A DNA stretch of 64,000 nucleotides from Desertimonas flava (GCF_003426815.1 NZ_QKYK01000012.1:62001-126000), one strand, 5' to 3'; counted from the first letter of the stretch, positions 29,063-38,244 are shown. Notes: generated by a model not told the origin, from the sequence alone. Made by a program: numbers and translations.

Positions 29063-29242
29063 GGCGCTCCTGTCGCTTTCGTGGGTTGTGAACGGTGGAA
29101 GTGCGTACGGGGTGGCGCTCTGGGAGCGCGCTGGGTCGGCACTTCGGCGGGGCCGTCGCGCCTGTCTCGTCTTCTGCTGGCCGCAGGTTGGGCTGTGTCG
29201 CCGGTGGCGGCTCCTGCTCCGAAGGTGAGGTGATCGACGTCA

Positions 29243-29544
29243 GTGGCCGGGTGGAAGCTGGACCACGTCGAGATTCTGGGGCTCGATCGTGCCATTCGGT
29301 GATCGAGGGCTGGATCGTGACGAAAACCGTCACGATCCAGCCCCCGAAACATCCCCGCGAGCCGCGCCGGCGTCGAGACCCCGAAGTGGGTGACGGAGAG
29401 TGCGGCAACCGCAACCGGCGACCCAAACCGTCCCGTCGCACCGACAAGGTGCCGGCGTCCGACGACGGCACTCCAGCTTCAGGAGCAGACAATCGTGCCG
29501 CAGCACAGCGATCACACCTGTCCCTGACCCACCGGTCCGACAAG
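29243..29544 (-). repeat. 303-bp intergenic repeat, copy B (inverted)
   Basis: This is the inverted counterpart of 7971-8273; one base shorter and about 90 percent identical by eye. Its central palindrome is 29307-29322 with 29328-29343 around aaaac. Confidence 0.8.
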
Positions 29545-29569
29545 GGCGCCGTAGGCGGCCGGGCTCTGC
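29545..29569 (+). repeat. 25-bp direct repeat, right copy
   Basis: It matches 29038-29062 with two mismatches and starts at the base after repeat B ends. Confidence 0.65.
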
Positions 29570-29601
29570 CGGCCGACTACGGCTGCATCGAGCGGGGGTT
29601 C

Positions 29602-29630
29602 GAAAGGGGAGAGCTTGCTCTCCCCCCTTT
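29602..29630 (-). terminator. Hairpin terminator after the YkuD gene
   Basis: ggggagagc (29606-29614) pairs with gctctcccc (29617-29625) over a 2-nt loop, and flanking aaa/ttt can extend it. It lies directly at the stop of the minus-strand gene. Confidence 0.65.
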
Positions 29631-30985
29631 CAGCGAATGACGAAAAAGGCCTGGCCGGGCACGAGGGCCTGGAGGACGGCGACGAGGTCGTTGTTGTTCA
29701 GCGAGACGCAGCCGGCCGTGGGCTTGCTGTTGCCCGCCGCGTCGTAGCTGTGGCGATGGAGGAAGATCGCCGCGGCCAGCGGAGGCTCGCCGGCCTGGTC
29801 GCCCGAGCGGTTGGGCCCGAGGTTGGCCCCGATGATCGCCGCACGCGAGTAGGCGTTCTGGTAGTTGATCAGGAACTCGTCGTCACCGGTGCACGTAGCC
29901 GCCGTGCGGGTGACGAGCGTGTTGTACGCCGCCGTGTTCGGCGTGGCCACCCAGCAGTCGCCGTTGCGGACCTGGCGCCACGTGCCGTGCACACCCGGGT
30001 TGACGCCGTTGCCGAAGAACTGGAACGTCTGGCCGTCAGGAGCGGTCATCGAGCCGAGCGGGAACACACCACCGGGCGTCGAACCGTCGCCGGAACGGCG
30101 ATTGGCGAGCGGGGTGACGCCGCTGCGACCGACGCGGCCGCTCATGTTGGACCGGGCACACGTCCACGCCGAGCCGTTGTGGACGTACAGGTCGACGTCG
30201 GCGCGAGTGCCGCTGGCCGTGACGACGACCACCTGGCGAGCGCCGGCCGGCAGGCCGGATTCGGGCGGCGTGCACGTGGCTCCCCCACCGCTCGTGCCGC
30301 CACCGGTGGAGCCGCCTCCCGTGGAACCGCCCGACCCCCAGATGCCAAGCGCCGTGCCGGTCTGGCGGCCGGCGATCCCGTCGACGTACAGGCCCTTGGC
30401 CTGTTGGAAGCGCACCACGGCGCCGCGCGTCTGGCTGCCGAACGCCCCGTCGACCGGACCCGGGGAGTAGCCGTTCGCGGCCAACGCCTGCTGGAGACAA
30501 CGCACCGGCGCGCCCGACGAGCCGACTCGCAGCGACGAGCTGATCGTGCATCCCGCTGGTGCCGGCGCGCCACCGCCACCGGACGACCCACCGGTCGATC
30601 CGCCCCCTGTGCTGCCACCGGTGGATCCGCCGGTGCCCCAGATGCCGAGCGCCGAGCCGGTCTGGCGGCCGACGATGCCGTCGACGTACAGCCCCTTGGC
30701 CTGCTGGTAGGAACGCACGGCCCGGTAGGTCACCGACCCGAACTTGCCGTCGACGGGCCCCGAGTTGAAGCCTTGCGCGTTCAGCGTCTGCTGGAGGCAC
30801 TGCACGGCCGGCCCGGTCGATCCGAGGCCGAGGTTGGCGGAGATCGAACAGGCAGCCGACGCGACCGGAGACCCAGCCGTTCCCGCCGCCACGAACACCG
30901 CCGACAGCGATGCGATGGCCATGGCGACGGCGCCCACCCGCCGACCGATCGAGGGGCGCGCTCCGCGCCGGTGGGGTGAAGGCAT
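29630..30985 (-). CDS. Secreted protein with two peptidoglycan-binding domains and an L,D-transpeptidase-like (YkuD) domain
   Basis: 451 residues from ATG 30985. A signal peptide covers about 1-45 (GRRVGAVAMAIASLSAVFVAA). Two PG_binding_1 repeats follow (about 50-110 and 145-205), each ending GLYVDGI.GRQTG.ALGIWG, joined by Gly/Ser linkers. The C-terminal ~170 residues contain HRHSYDAAGNSKPTAGCVSL, which carries the His and Cys of the YkuD active site, and FFGNGVNPGVHGTW. It likely edits or crosslinks peptidoglycan, or binds it without crosslinking. CATACT lies 7 nt before the ATG. Confidence 0.82.
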   Translation of the reverse strand: MPSPHRRGARPSIGRRVGAVAMAIASLSAVFVAAGTAGSPVASAACSISANLGLGSTGPAVQCLQQTLNAQGFNSGPVDGKFGSVTYRAVRSYQQAKGLYVDGIVGRQTGSALGIWGTGGSTGGSTGGGSTGGSSGGGGAPAPAGCTISSSLRVGSSGAPVRCLQQALAANGYSPGPVDGAFGSQTRGAVVRFQQAKGLYVDGIAGRQTGTALGIWGSGGSTGGGSTGGGTSGGGATCTPPESGLPAGARQVVVVTASGTRADVDLYVHNGSAWTCARSNMSGRVGRSGVTPLANRRSGDGSTPGGVFPLGSMTAPDGQTFQFFGNGVNPGVHGTWRQVRNGDCWVATPNTAAYNTLVTRTAATCTGDDEFLINYQNAYSRAAIIGANLGPNRSGDQAGEPPLAAAIFLHRHSYDAAGNSKPTAGCVSLNNNDLVAVLQALVPGQAFFVIR

Positions 30986-30992
30986 AGCCGCC

Positions 30993-30998
30993 AGTATG
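30993..30998 (-). promoter_or_regulatory. -10-like hexamer CATACT for the YkuD gene
   Basis: On the minus strand CATACT ends 7 nt before ATG 30985. It supports this start over the longer reading frame to 31102. Confidence 0.35.
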
Positions 30999-31008
30999 TC
31001 AGGCGCGG

Positions 31009-32025
31009 TCAGGCGCCGACCAGGGTGGCGCCGACAGTGTCGGCCGGCACCGTCGCCGACGTGCGCTCCACGAGCACCGCGCCCGGTGTCGGGGTGACCC
31101 ACACCTCGTCGCCGACCTCCAGGCCGAGATGCCGAGCCTCGGCCCGCGTGACGATCACCTGAACGGGGGCGTCACCGGCCCCATCCACCTGGATGTCGAC
31201 ACGGACCTCGAAGCCGACGCGGACGAGACGCCTGATCGCGCCGAGTGCCGCTCCTGCCGACGGCCTCCGCTCGATCACCAGGTCGTGGGGCCGGACGAGC
31301 TGCCCGTGGAGCGACGTGACGGGTCCGAGGAAGCTCATCACGAAGTCGTTGGCCGGGGCGTCGTACAACTCGTCGGGAGTCCCCACCTGCTCGATGCGCC
31401 CGTCGTTGATCACGACGATCTCGTCGGCCACCTCGAGCGCCTCTTCCTGGTCGTGGGTGACGAACACCGTGGTCACGTGCACCTCGTCGTGGAGGCGGCG
31501 GAGCCAGTCACGCAGCTCTTTGCGCACCTTGGCGTCGAGCGCACCGAACGGCTCGTCGAGGAGCAGCACCTTGGGCTCGATGGCCAGCGCCCGGGCGAGC
31601 GCCATGCGCTGGCGTTGACCGCCCGACAGCTGCGAGGGCAGGCGATCGGCGAAGTTCTCCAGGTGCACCAGTTCGAGCAACTGCTGCACCCGGTCGCGGA
31701 TCTCGTCCTTCGGCTTGCGGCGGATCTCCAGCCCGAACGCCACGTTCTTGGCCACGGTCATGTGCTTGAACGCTGCGTAGTGCTGGAACACGAAGCCGAC
31801 GTTGCGCTTCTGCGGCGCGAGCGACGTGGCGTCCACGCCTTCGATCTCCACGATGCCGGCGTCGGACGTCTCGAGCCCGGCGATCACCCTGAGCAGGGTC
31901 GACTTGCCGCCGCCGCTCGGGCCGAGCAGCGCCGTGAGCTGTCCGGTGGGGATGCTCACCGAGACGTTGTCGAGCGCGACGAACGACCCGAAGTACTTGG
32001 AGATGTTGCGAACTTCGATACTCAC
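31009..32025 (-). CDS. cysA: Sulfate/thiosulfate ABC transporter ATPase
   Basis: 338 residues. Walker [10 protein letters not shown] (about 36), signature [15 protein letters not shown], Walker [12 protein letters not shown], and the H-loop [14 protein letters not shown] are intact; [21 protein letters not shown] is the typical CysA opening. The C-terminal ~100 residues form a TOBE/regulatory region. It energises sulfate uptake with the CysT/CysW pair upstream. It is separated from cysW by 118 bp that hold a copy of a dispersed repeat, unlike the tight spacing elsewhere in the operon. Confidence 0.93.
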   Translation of the reverse strand: MSIEVRNISKYFGSFVALDNVSVSIPTGQLTALLGPSGGGKSTLLRVIAGLETSDAGIVEIEGVDATSLAPQKRNVGFVFQHYAAFKHMTVAKNVAFGLEIRRKPKDEIRDRVQQLLELVHLENFADRLPSQLSGGQRQRMALARALAIEPKVLLLDEPFGALDAKVRKELRDWLRRLHDEVHVTTVFVTHDQEEALEVADEIVVINDGRIEQVGTPDELYDAPANDFVMSFLGPVTSLHGQLVRPHDLVIERRPSAGAALGAIRRLVRVGFEVRVDIQVDGAGDAPVQVIVTRAEARHLGLEVGDEVWVTPTPGAVLVERTSATVPADTVGATLVGA

Positions 32026-32040
32026 TGTTTCCTCTGCGTT

Positions 32041-32141
32041 CCCCGGCCACGCAGGCCGCTTGAACGCCTCGGTCGGAGCAAGCTCCTCCCTCGGCTTGAC
32101 CGCTCGAACCCCAGGACGCTCGCTGGCGCTCGCTGAACTGG
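32041..32141 (-). repeat. Dispersed ~100-bp repeat inside the cys operon
   Basis: Read on the minus strand, this segment matches the repeat at 63348-63450 (about 88 percent by eye), including GAGCGTCC, the GGAG-AGCTTGCTCC hairpin and the GGCCTGCGTGGCCGGGG end. It fills nearly the whole cysW-cysA gap. Confidence 0.75.
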
Positions 32142-32143
32142 GA

Positions 32144-33007
32144 TCATGCCGATCCCTTCGATGTCGTGCGGCCGCTGTGGTTCGGCCGCAGGAGGGAAAC
32201 GACGATGATGCACACCACCGACACGGCGGCGAGCACGAAGGACATGGCGTACGCCTCGGGCTGGGCGAAGTTGCGGTACTTGTCGTCGACGACCAGCGTC
32301 GCCGTCTGGGTGCGGCCGGCCACGTTGCCCGAGACCACCTTGACGGCGCCGAACTCGCCGAGCGAGCGGGCCAGGCTGAGCACGACGCCGTAGACCACCG
32401 CCCATTTGATGGCCGGCAGCGTGATACGCCAGAACGTCTGCGGCGCGCTGGCGCCGAGGCTCTTGGCCGCCTGCTCCTGGTCGGTACCGACCTCGTGCAG
32501 CACGGGGACGACCTCGCGGATCACCAGCGGGAGCGACACGAACGACGTCGCCATCACCATCGCCGGGACGGCGAAGACCACCTGGAAGGCGTGGTCCTCG
32601 AGCCACGGCCCGAACCATCCGTTGCGCCCGCCGTAGACCAGCATCAGCGACAGGCCGACGACCACGGGCGAGACCGACAGCGGCAGATCGACGAACGCAC
32701 TGAGCAGGCGCCGGCCCGGGAACCGGTAGCGGACGAGCAGGATCGAGACGCCGACACCGAACACGGTGTTGATCAGCACGGCGAGCAGGGCGATGCGCGC
32801 GGTGAGCCAGAGGGCGCTGGTGACGTCGGGGTCGCTGAACGCGTCGCCGAGCGACTGGAAGCCGTCGGCGAAGGTCTCCTTGGCGACGAGGCTCACCGGC
32901 CACGCCACGAGCAGGAACAGGTAGCCGATGGCGAGCACCCGGAACACCCACCTGGTGGAGCTCTTCCGCCGCGTGGTGCGGCGCGGCGGCGCGATCACCT
33001 CAGCCAC
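32144..33007 (-). CDS. cysW: Sulfate ABC transporter permease CysW
   Basis: 287 residues, six predicted membrane segments starting at about residue 22 ([21 protein letters not shown]). The coupling loop [21 protein letters not shown] fits BPD_transp_1, and [19 protein letters not shown] is typical of CysW. ATG 33007 overlaps the end of cysT by 8 bp. Confidence 0.92.
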   Translation of the reverse strand: MAEVIAPPRRTTRRKSSTRWVFRVLAIGYLFLLVAWPVSLVAKETFADGFQSLGDAFSDPDVTSALWLTARIALLAVLINTVFGVGVSILLVRYRFPGRRLLSAFVDLPLSVSPVVVGLSLMLVYGGRNGWFGPWLEDHAFQVVFAVPAMVMATSFVSLPLVIREVVPVLHEVGTDQEQAAKSLGASAPQTFWRITLPAIKWAVVYGVVLSLARSLGEFGAVKVVSGNVAGRTQTATLVVDDKYRNFAQPEAYAMSFVLAAVSVVCIIVVSLLRPNHSGRTTSKGSA

Positions 33008-33881
33008 GGCGGGCCACCCGGCGTTGGAGCAGGTCGAGGGCGACGATGACGACGAGGGCGATGAACAGGAGCACCGACGCGACCGCAGCGGCCGCGGCCA
33101 TGTTGCCGTTCTCGATGTAGGTGAGGATGCGCACCGACGTCACCTCGGTCCGCAGCGGCTTGTTGCCGGAGAGCAGCACGAGCGAGCCGTACTCGCTGAT
33201 GGCCCGGGCGAACGACATCGCCGCACCGGCGCTGATCGCCGGCACGAGGCTGGGCAGGATGATGCGCCGGAACACCGTGAAGCGGCTCGCACCGAGCGAC
33301 GCTGCCGCCTCCTCGGCGTCGGGGTCGAGCTCGGCGAGCACCGGCTGCACGGTCCGGACCACGAACGGCAGGGTGACGAACAGGAAGGCGAGGAAGATCG
33401 CCGGACGGGTGAACGCAACGTCGAGTCCCATCGGGCTCTTCGGCCCGTAGAGGGTGAGCAGCACGAGCCCGGCGACGATCGTCGGTAGGGCGAAGGGGAT
33501 GTCGATGAGGATCTCCAGGGCCCGCTTGCCGAAGAAGTCGTCACGCACCAGCACCCACGCGATCAGCGTCCCCATGACGACGTTGACGAGGGTGACGAGG
33601 AACGCCTGCATCAGCGTCATCCGGATCGCCGCCGCCGTCTGGACGTTGGTGATCGTGTTCCAGAACTCCGACCAGCCACCCGCCGACGCCTCGACCACGA
33701 CGGCACAGAGCGGGATGAGCACGAGGACGCTCAACCACAGCACCGCCACGCCGAGACCGAGACCCGACGCGGGCGTGAGCGTGGTCGACCGCCCGATCGC
33801 CCTGCGGGCGCGCGCCAGCGGGCGACGCTGGGGGGAAGCGTCGCCCGCGGCGGCAGCCGACTCGAAGTCGACCACGGTCAT
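33000..33881 (-). CDS. cysT: Sulfate ABC transporter permease CysT
   Basis: 293 residues. A 40-residue cytoplasmic N-terminus precedes six membrane helices; EEAAASLGASRFTVFRRIILPSL is the coupling loop and SFARAISEYGSLVLLSGN the family signature. It forms the channel with CysW. It lies 46 bp after sbp. Confidence 0.92.
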   Translation of the reverse strand: MTVVDFESAAAAGDASPQRRPLARARRAIGRSTTLTPASGLGLGVAVLWLSVLVLIPLCAVVVEASAGGWSEFWNTITNVQTAAAIRMTLMQAFLVTLVNVVMGTLIAWVLVRDDFFGKRALEILIDIPFALPTIVAGLVLLTLYGPKSPMGLDVAFTRPAIFLAFLFVTLPFVVRTVQPVLAELDPDAEEAAASLGASRFTVFRRIILPSLVPAISAGAAMSFARAISEYGSLVLLSGNKPLRTEVTSVRILTYIENGNMAAAAAVASVLLFIALVVIVALDLLQRRVARRG

Positions 33882-33927
33882 CTCGCTGCCTCCGCCGGCG
33901 AGGCCGGCTGCTGGCCACGTGTTCGCG

Positions 33928-35049
33928 TCACGTGCGGCCGGCCTCCTGCTGGATCAGCGTGATGATGCCGTCGTCCTCGTTGAAGTACTTAGCGCCGGCC
34001 TCGGACCATCCGCCGAAGTCGCCGTCGATCGTCAGCAGCGTCTCGGGCGCAGGGAAGGGGTTGTCGGGATCGTTGGCGCCCTCGATGCCGGTGACCTCGT
34101 CGTGCGGGAGGGTGCCGTCGATCGGGCGGAAACCGACGGTGGCGAAGGCGGCCTGGCCCTCGGGGCTGAGCACGAAGTTGAGGTAGGCCTGGGCGTGCGG
34201 GTCGGCGTCGATCAGCACGGCGGCCGGATTCTCGATGAGCAGCGTCGTCGACGGCACGACGTAGTCGATCTCGGCGCCGTTCTGGCGGGCGAGGATGGCC
34301 TCGTTCTCGTAGGAGATGAGCACGTCACCCGTGCCCTCGAGGAACGCCGTCGTCGCTTCGCGACCGCTGCCGGGCAGGGCCACGACGTTGGCGAAGAAGT
34401 CGGCGAAGTACGCGGCCGCGTCCTCCTCGGTGCCGCCGTTGGCGGTCACCGCGCCCCACCCGGCGAGGATGTTCCAGCGCGCCGCTCCCGACGAGCCGGG
34501 GTTGGGCGTGACGATCTCGATGCCCTCGCCGATGAGGTCGTCCCAGCCCTCGATGCCCTCGGGGTTCCCGGGGCGGACGACGAGCACGACGACCGAGTCG
34601 GTGGCGATGCCGTGGTTGGGCCCGTCGTCCCAGGTCTCCGCCACGAGGCCGGCGTCGACGAGCCGCGTGACGTCGCCGGACTGCGAGAAGTGGACGTAGT
34701 CGGCGGCCTTGCCGTCGGCCACGGCGCGGCTCTGGTCGCCCGAGGCTCCGTACGACGTGAGCCACTCGACGCCCGCGCCCTCGGGGGTCTCGGCGAAGGC
34801 GGCCTGGGCGGCCTCGTTACCCGCCTCGGGGACGGCGAAGCCGACGAGGTCGAGCGTGACGGGCTCGCCGGACTCGGCCGCCACCTCGTCAGCCGTGTTC
34901 GGCGGGTACGTCGCCTCGACGGACTCGGTGCCGGATGCGCCGTCGGTGGTCTCGGGCTCGGTCGACGCCAGGGCCGGAGCGGCGAGCGAGGCGCCGACGG
35001 CGGCAATCGCCGCGGCGACGACCAGCGGGGTGCGGGTAATTCTGACCAC
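33928..35049 (-). CDS. sbp: Periplasmic sulfate-binding protein
   Basis: 373 residues. The signal peptide (1-30, RTPLVVAAAIAAVGASLAAPALA) is followed by a short acidic/Thr linker and an Sbp/ModA-type type-II binding protein: VHFSQSGDVTRLVDAGLV, VRPGNPEGIEGWDDLIGEG, VTPNPGSSGAARWNILAGWG and the YLNFVLSPEGQ tail. It captures sulfate for CysTWA and is the first gene of the operon. GTG 35049 has a good promoter directly upstream, so the operon message appears leaderless. Confidence 0.92.
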   Translation of the reverse strand: MVRITRTPLVVAAAIAAVGASLAAPALASTEPETTDGASGTESVEATYPPNTADEVAAESGEPVTLDLVGFAVPEAGNEAAQAAFAETPEGAGVEWLTSYGASGDQSRAVADGKAADYVHFSQSGDVTRLVDAGLVAETWDDGPNHGIATDSVVVLVVRPGNPEGIEGWDDLIGEGIEIVTPNPGSSGAARWNILAGWGAVTANGGTEEDAAAYFADFFANVVALPGSGREATTAFLEGTGDVLISYENEAILARQNGAEIDYVVPSTTLLIENPAAVLIDADPHAQAYLNFVLSPEGQAAFATVGFRPIDGTLPHDEVTGIEGANDPDNPFPAPETLLTIDGDFGGWSEAGAKYFNEDDGIITLIQQEAGRT

Positions 35050-35057
35050 GACGGTCG

Positions 35058-35086
35058 AGATTAGCGACCGCCATGTTCATTGTCGA
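35058..35086 (-). promoter_or_regulatory. Promoter of the sulfate uptake operon (leaderless)
   Basis: On the minus strand -35 TCGACA (35081-35086) and -10 TAATCT (35058-35063) are 17 bp apart. The -10 ends 8 nt before GTG 35049, so transcription should begin at or next to the start codon. This is the clearest full promoter in the window. Confidence 0.6.
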
Positions 35087-35122
35087 CTTTCCCGATCAGA
35101 TTTCTCGGTCGGGGAACGCGCG

Positions 35123-35157
35123 CGGTAACAGATGGTGCCAGGCACCATCTGTTACCG
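35123..35157. repeat. 35-bp odd-centred palindrome with core GTGCCAGGCAC
   Basis: 35123-35139 is the exact complement of 35141-35157 around A 35140, between the sbp promoter and the fba stop. The 17-bp arms differ from those at 24627-24657 outside the shared core. It can act as the fba terminator, but the single-base loop and conserved core suggest more than that. Confidence 0.8.
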
Positions 35158-35160
35158 ACG

Positions 35161-36252
35161 TCAGGCCAGCGTGCCGACGTTGTTCAGCTCGGCGAAGGCG
35201 AGCTCGAGACGCTTGACGAAGCTCTCCTCCCCCGCCCGCAGCCAGACCCGAGGGTCGTAGATCTTCTTGTTCGGCTTGTCCTCGCCCTCGGGGTTGCCGA
35301 TCTGGCCCTGGAGGTAGTCGTGCTTCTCGGCCTCGAAGGCCCGGATTCCGTCCCACAGGGCCCACTGGAGGTCGGTGTCGATGTTCATCTTCACCACGCC
35401 GTAGCTGAGCGCCTCGGCGATCTCGGCGGCGCTGGAGCCGGAGCCGCCGTGGAACACGAAGTCGACCGGCTTGTCGCCGACGCCGGGGTGCTTGGCGGCG
35501 ATGTACTTCTGGCTGTCGCCGAGGATCGACGGCGTGAGCTTGACGTTGCCCGGCTTGTACACGCCGTGCACGTTGCCGAACGCTGCAGCGATGGTGAACC
35601 GGTCGCTGATCGCACTCAGCTCGGTGTAGGCGTAGTCGACCTCTTCGGGCTTCGAGTACAGGTCGCTCTGGTCACGATGGCTGTTGTCGACGCCGTCCTC
35701 TTCACCGCCGGTGATGCCCAGCTCGATCTCGAGCGTCATGCCCAGCTTCTCCATGCGTTGCAGGTAGCGCTTGGAGATCTCGACGTTCTCCTCGAGCGAC
35801 TCCTCGGACAGGTCGAGCATGTGCGACGAGAACAGCGGACGGCCATGCTCGGCGAAGTACTCCTCGCCGGCGTCGAGCAGGCCGTCGATCCAGCCGAGCT
35901 TGTCCTTCGAGCAGTGGTCGGTGTGGAGGATAACACGGGCGCCGTACGCCGCAGCCAGGGCGTTCACGTGGGCGGCACCGGCGATGGCGCCGACGATGGA
36001 CGCCTGATCGCCCTTCACGCCGTTGACGGCGAGCCCCTTGCCGCCGACGAACTGGGCCCCGGTGTACGAGAACTGGATGATCACCGGCGAGTTGATCTTC
36101 GCCGCCGTCTCCATCACCCCGTTCATCGTGTTGGAGCCCGTGCAGTTGGCCGCCGGGAGGGCGAACTGGTTGGCCTTGGCGAGGGCGAAGATGTCCTTGA
36201 CGTCACCCCCGGTGACGACGCCGGGAGCAAAGTCGTTGCGAACTGCGGTCAT
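35161..36252 (-). CDS. fba: Fructose-bisphosphate aldolase, class II
   Basis: 363 residues, class IIA size. Zn ligands fit LHTDHCSKDKLGW, and HG in AAFGNVHGVYKPG and VFHGGSGSS; the glycine-rich GGSGSS binds phosphate, and KMNIDTDLQWA closes the active site. It cleaves fructose-1,6-bisphosphate in glycolysis and runs in reverse in gluconeogenesis. ATG 36252 has TAGGAT 7 nt upstream, giving a leaderless start; an in-frame ATG at 36288 is less likely. Confidence 0.95.
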   Translation of the reverse strand: MTAVRNDFAPGVVTGGDVKDIFALAKANQFALPAANCTGSNTMNGVMETAAKINSPVIIQFSYTGAQFVGGKGLAVNGVKGDQASIVGAIAGAAHVNALAAAYGARVILHTDHCSKDKLGWIDGLLDAGEEYFAEHGRPLFSSHMLDLSEESLEENVEISKRYLQRMEKLGMTLEIELGITGGEEDGVDNSHRDQSDLYSKPEEVDYAYTELSAISDRFTIAAAFGNVHGVYKPGNVKLTPSILGDSQKYIAAKHPGVGDKPVDFVFHGGSGSSAAEIAEALSYGVVKMNIDTDLQWALWDGIRAFEAEKHDYLQGQIGNPEGEDKPNKKIYDPRVWLRAGEESFVKRLELAFAELNNVGTLA

Positions 36253-36259
36253 GCCCCCG

Positions 36260-36265
36260 ATCCTA
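36260..36265 (-). promoter_or_regulatory. -10 hexamer TAGGAT for fba
   Basis: On the minus strand TAGGAT ends 7 nt before ATG 36252. Confidence 0.5.
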
Positions 36266-36286
36266 CAAACCCGATTCTCAGGCGTC

Positions 36287-36310
36287 ATTCGTCGCGATTT
36301 CGCGACGAAT
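36287..36310 (-). terminator. 11-bp perfect hairpin after aspS
   Basis: attcgtcgcga (36287-36297) pairs with tcgcgacgaat (36300-36310) over TT. The surrounding cccgattctcag and gaatgcggta strings recur around repeat A at 7932-7943 and 8302-8311. Confidence 0.6.
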
Positions 36311-36348
36311 GCGGTACAGGAATCGTCGGGGATCGCGAGTGGCGGTGA

Positions 36349-38097
36349 TCAGCCCTTGGCGGCCGGCGGGAGGACGCGGATGCCGAGCTGATCGAGCTGG
36401 GCGGCGGCCACCGGGAGCGGCGAGTTCGTCATCGGATCGGCGCCCGACTGCGTCTTCGGGTAGGCGATGACCTCGCGGATGTTCTCCTCGCCGGCAAGGA
36501 TGGCCACCAGGCGGTCGAGGCCGAAGGCGAAGCCGCCGTGGGGCGGGGCGCCGTAGTCGAACGGGTTGAGGAAGAACCCGAACTTGCGGTTCGCCTCCTC
36601 CTCGCTGATGCCGAGGACGGAGAAGATGCGGCGCTGCAGGTCGCTCTGATGGATCCGGATCGACCCCGAACCGAGCTCCCACCCGTTGAGCACGAGGTCG
36701 TAGGCCTGTGAGCGCACGCTCATCGGGTCGGTCTCGAGCTGGTCGAGGTCGTCGGGGTGCGGCTGCGTGAACGGATGGTGCCCGGGCTTCGGCGCGCCGG
36801 TCTCGGCGTCGCGGCCGACGAACATCGGGAAGTCGACGACCCACACGTAGCGGTACGGGCCCTCGTGCACCGGCGGCCGGCCGAGGTCGTTGCGCAGCTG
36901 GCCGAGCACCTCGCACGTGGTCTCCCACTCGTCGGCGACGACGAGCACGAGGTCGCCCTCGACGACGCCGAGGCGCGTGGCGACCGCCTCCACCTCGGAC
37001 GCCGAGAGAAACTTGGCGACGGGCGATTCGAAGGCGATCTGCAGGTCGTCGCCGGCCACCGCCTTGAGCCACACGAGGCCCTTGGCCCCGAGCGACTTGG
37101 CCCGGTCGGTGAGCTTGTCGAGCTGGTTGCGGCCGTAGTCGGCAGCGACGCCCGGCACGCAGATCCCTTTGATGCTGGGCGCGGTTGCAAAGGCCTTGAA
37201 CTCGGTGGCGGCGAAGGCGTCGGTCAGCTCGGTGAGCTCGATGCCGAAGCGCAGGTCGGGCTTGTCGACGCCGAAGCGGTTCATCGCGTCGTGCCACGTC
37301 ATCCGCTCGATCTCGGGCGGGCGCTCCCCCGTCGCCGCCTCGGCGGCGGCGAGGACGGCCTCGGAGATGGCGCCGAGCACGTCGTCCTGGTTGACGAAGC
37401 TCATCTCGGCGTCGAGCTGCATGAACTCGTACTGGCGGTCGGCGCGCAGGTCCTCGTCGCGCAGGCAGCGGGCGATCTGGTAGTAGCGGTCGACGCCGGC
37501 AACCATCAGCAGCTGCTTGAAGAGCTGCGGTGACTGCGGGAGGGCGTAGAACGAGCCCGGCTCCTTGCGCGACGGCACGAGGAACTCGCGAGCCCCCTCG
37601 GGCGTGGACGGCACCAGCATCGGGGTCTCGACTTCGACGAACCCCTGGGCCTCCATCGACGCGCGCACGGCCGAGTTGATGGCCGCGCGGACGCGCAGGT
37701 TCTTCTGCATGCGCTCGCGGCGCAGGTCGAGGTACCGGTACTGCAGCCGGATGTTCTCGTCCACCTCGTCGGCACGGGCGTCGATGGGGAACGGCGGCGG
37801 CGCCGCCGTGCGCAGGATCTCGACCTGGCACTCACCCAGCTCGATCTCGCCGGTGGGCAGGTTGGGGTTGACGGTGCCTTCGGGGCGTTCGCGCACGATG
37901 CCCGTGATCCGCACGACGTACTCGCTGCGCACGTCGACCGAGTTGTCAACCACGCACTGGACGACGCCGGCGTGGTCGCGGACGTCGACGAACGCCAGGT
38001 GCTCGCCGTGCTCCCGGCGGCGGGCGACCCAGCCGCACACCGACACGGTCGATCCGATGTGCTCGCGGCGCAGTTCGCCGCACATGTGGGTTCGCAT
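36349..38097 (-). CDS. aspS: Aspartyl-tRNA synthetase (bacterial type)
   Basis: 582 residues. An N-terminal OB fold binds the anticodon (RREHGEHLAFVDVRDHAG), motif 2 is FMQLDAEMSFV, a GAD insertion domain spans about 290-410, and motif 3 is GFAFGLDRLVAILAG. ATG 38097 (MRTHMCGELR) is preferred over 38136. It charges tRNA-Asp; whether it also charges tRNA-Asn cannot be read directly. Confidence 0.95.
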   Translation of the reverse strand: MRTHMCGELRREHIGSTVSVCGWVARRREHGEHLAFVDVRDHAGVVQCVVDNSVDVRSEYVVRITGIVRERPEGTVNPNLPTGEIELGECQVEILRTAAPPPFPIDARADEVDENIRLQYRYLDLRRERMQKNLRVRAAINSAVRASMEAQGFVEVETPMLVPSTPEGAREFLVPSRKEPGSFYALPQSPQLFKQLLMVAGVDRYYQIARCLRDEDLRADRQYEFMQLDAEMSFVNQDDVLGAISEAVLAAAEAATGERPPEIERMTWHDAMNRFGVDKPDLRFGIELTELTDAFAATEFKAFATAPSIKGICVPGVAADYGRNQLDKLTDRAKSLGAKGLVWLKAVAGDDLQIAFESPVAKFLSASEVEAVATRLGVVEGDLVLVVADEWETTCEVLGQLRNDLGRPPVHEGPYRYVWVVDFPMFVGRDAETGAPKPGHHPFTQPHPDDLDQLETDPMSVRSQAYDLVLNGWELGSGSIRIHQSDLQRRIFSVLGISEEEANRKFGFFLNPFDYGAPPHGGFAFGLDRLVAILAGEENIREVIAYPKTQSGADPMTNSPLPVAAAQLDQLGIRVLPPAAKG

Positions 38098-38198
38098 ACT
38101 CGTAGCAGGCACGGTCAACCAGGCTACGAGCCGCACCCGGCACTTCCGATGCCGATACCCGGCACCTCAGCCAGACCCACCCGAGTGTTCAACCGCAC

Positions 38199-38239
38199 CC
38201 GAGTGTGGGAGGCCCCACTGGTGGGCGCTCCACACTCGG
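38199..38239 (-). terminator. Long hairpin after the coupled membrane protein gene
   Basis: ccgagtgtgg (38199-38208) pairs with ccacactcgg (38230-38239); the 21-nt loop contains a second gcccca/gtgggc pairing. It lies just 3' of the minus-strand stop at 38245. Confidence 0.6.
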
Positions 38240-38244
38240 ATCGG

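Larger units (their letters stand above)
28957..29629. other. Intergenic stretch holding repeat copy B
   Basis: I find no credible gene in these 673 bases. They contain a 25-bp imperfect direct repeat (29038-29062 and 29545-29569) that brackets repeat copy B (29243-29544), and a hairpin terminator for the YkuD gene at the right end. The 180 bases at 29063-29242 show nothing I recognise. Confidence 0.6.

Noticed and set aside
28957-29240. RNase P RNA, tmRNA or SRP RNA in the gene-free stretch
   Set aside because: I looked for the conserved RNase P GAGGAAAGTCC-type core and other signatures and did not find them.
28735-29352. Minus-strand open frame covering half of repeat B
   Set aside because: It shares a short string (FRGLDRDGFRHDPA) with a frame in repeat A, but only because the nucleotide repeat is conserved; it overlaps the DUF1015 gene, has no domain and no plausible start.
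29615-30979. Open frame antisense to the YkuD gene
   Set aside because: The opposite strand has a signal peptide, two peptidoglycan-binding repeats and a YkuD active site; this one is compositional.
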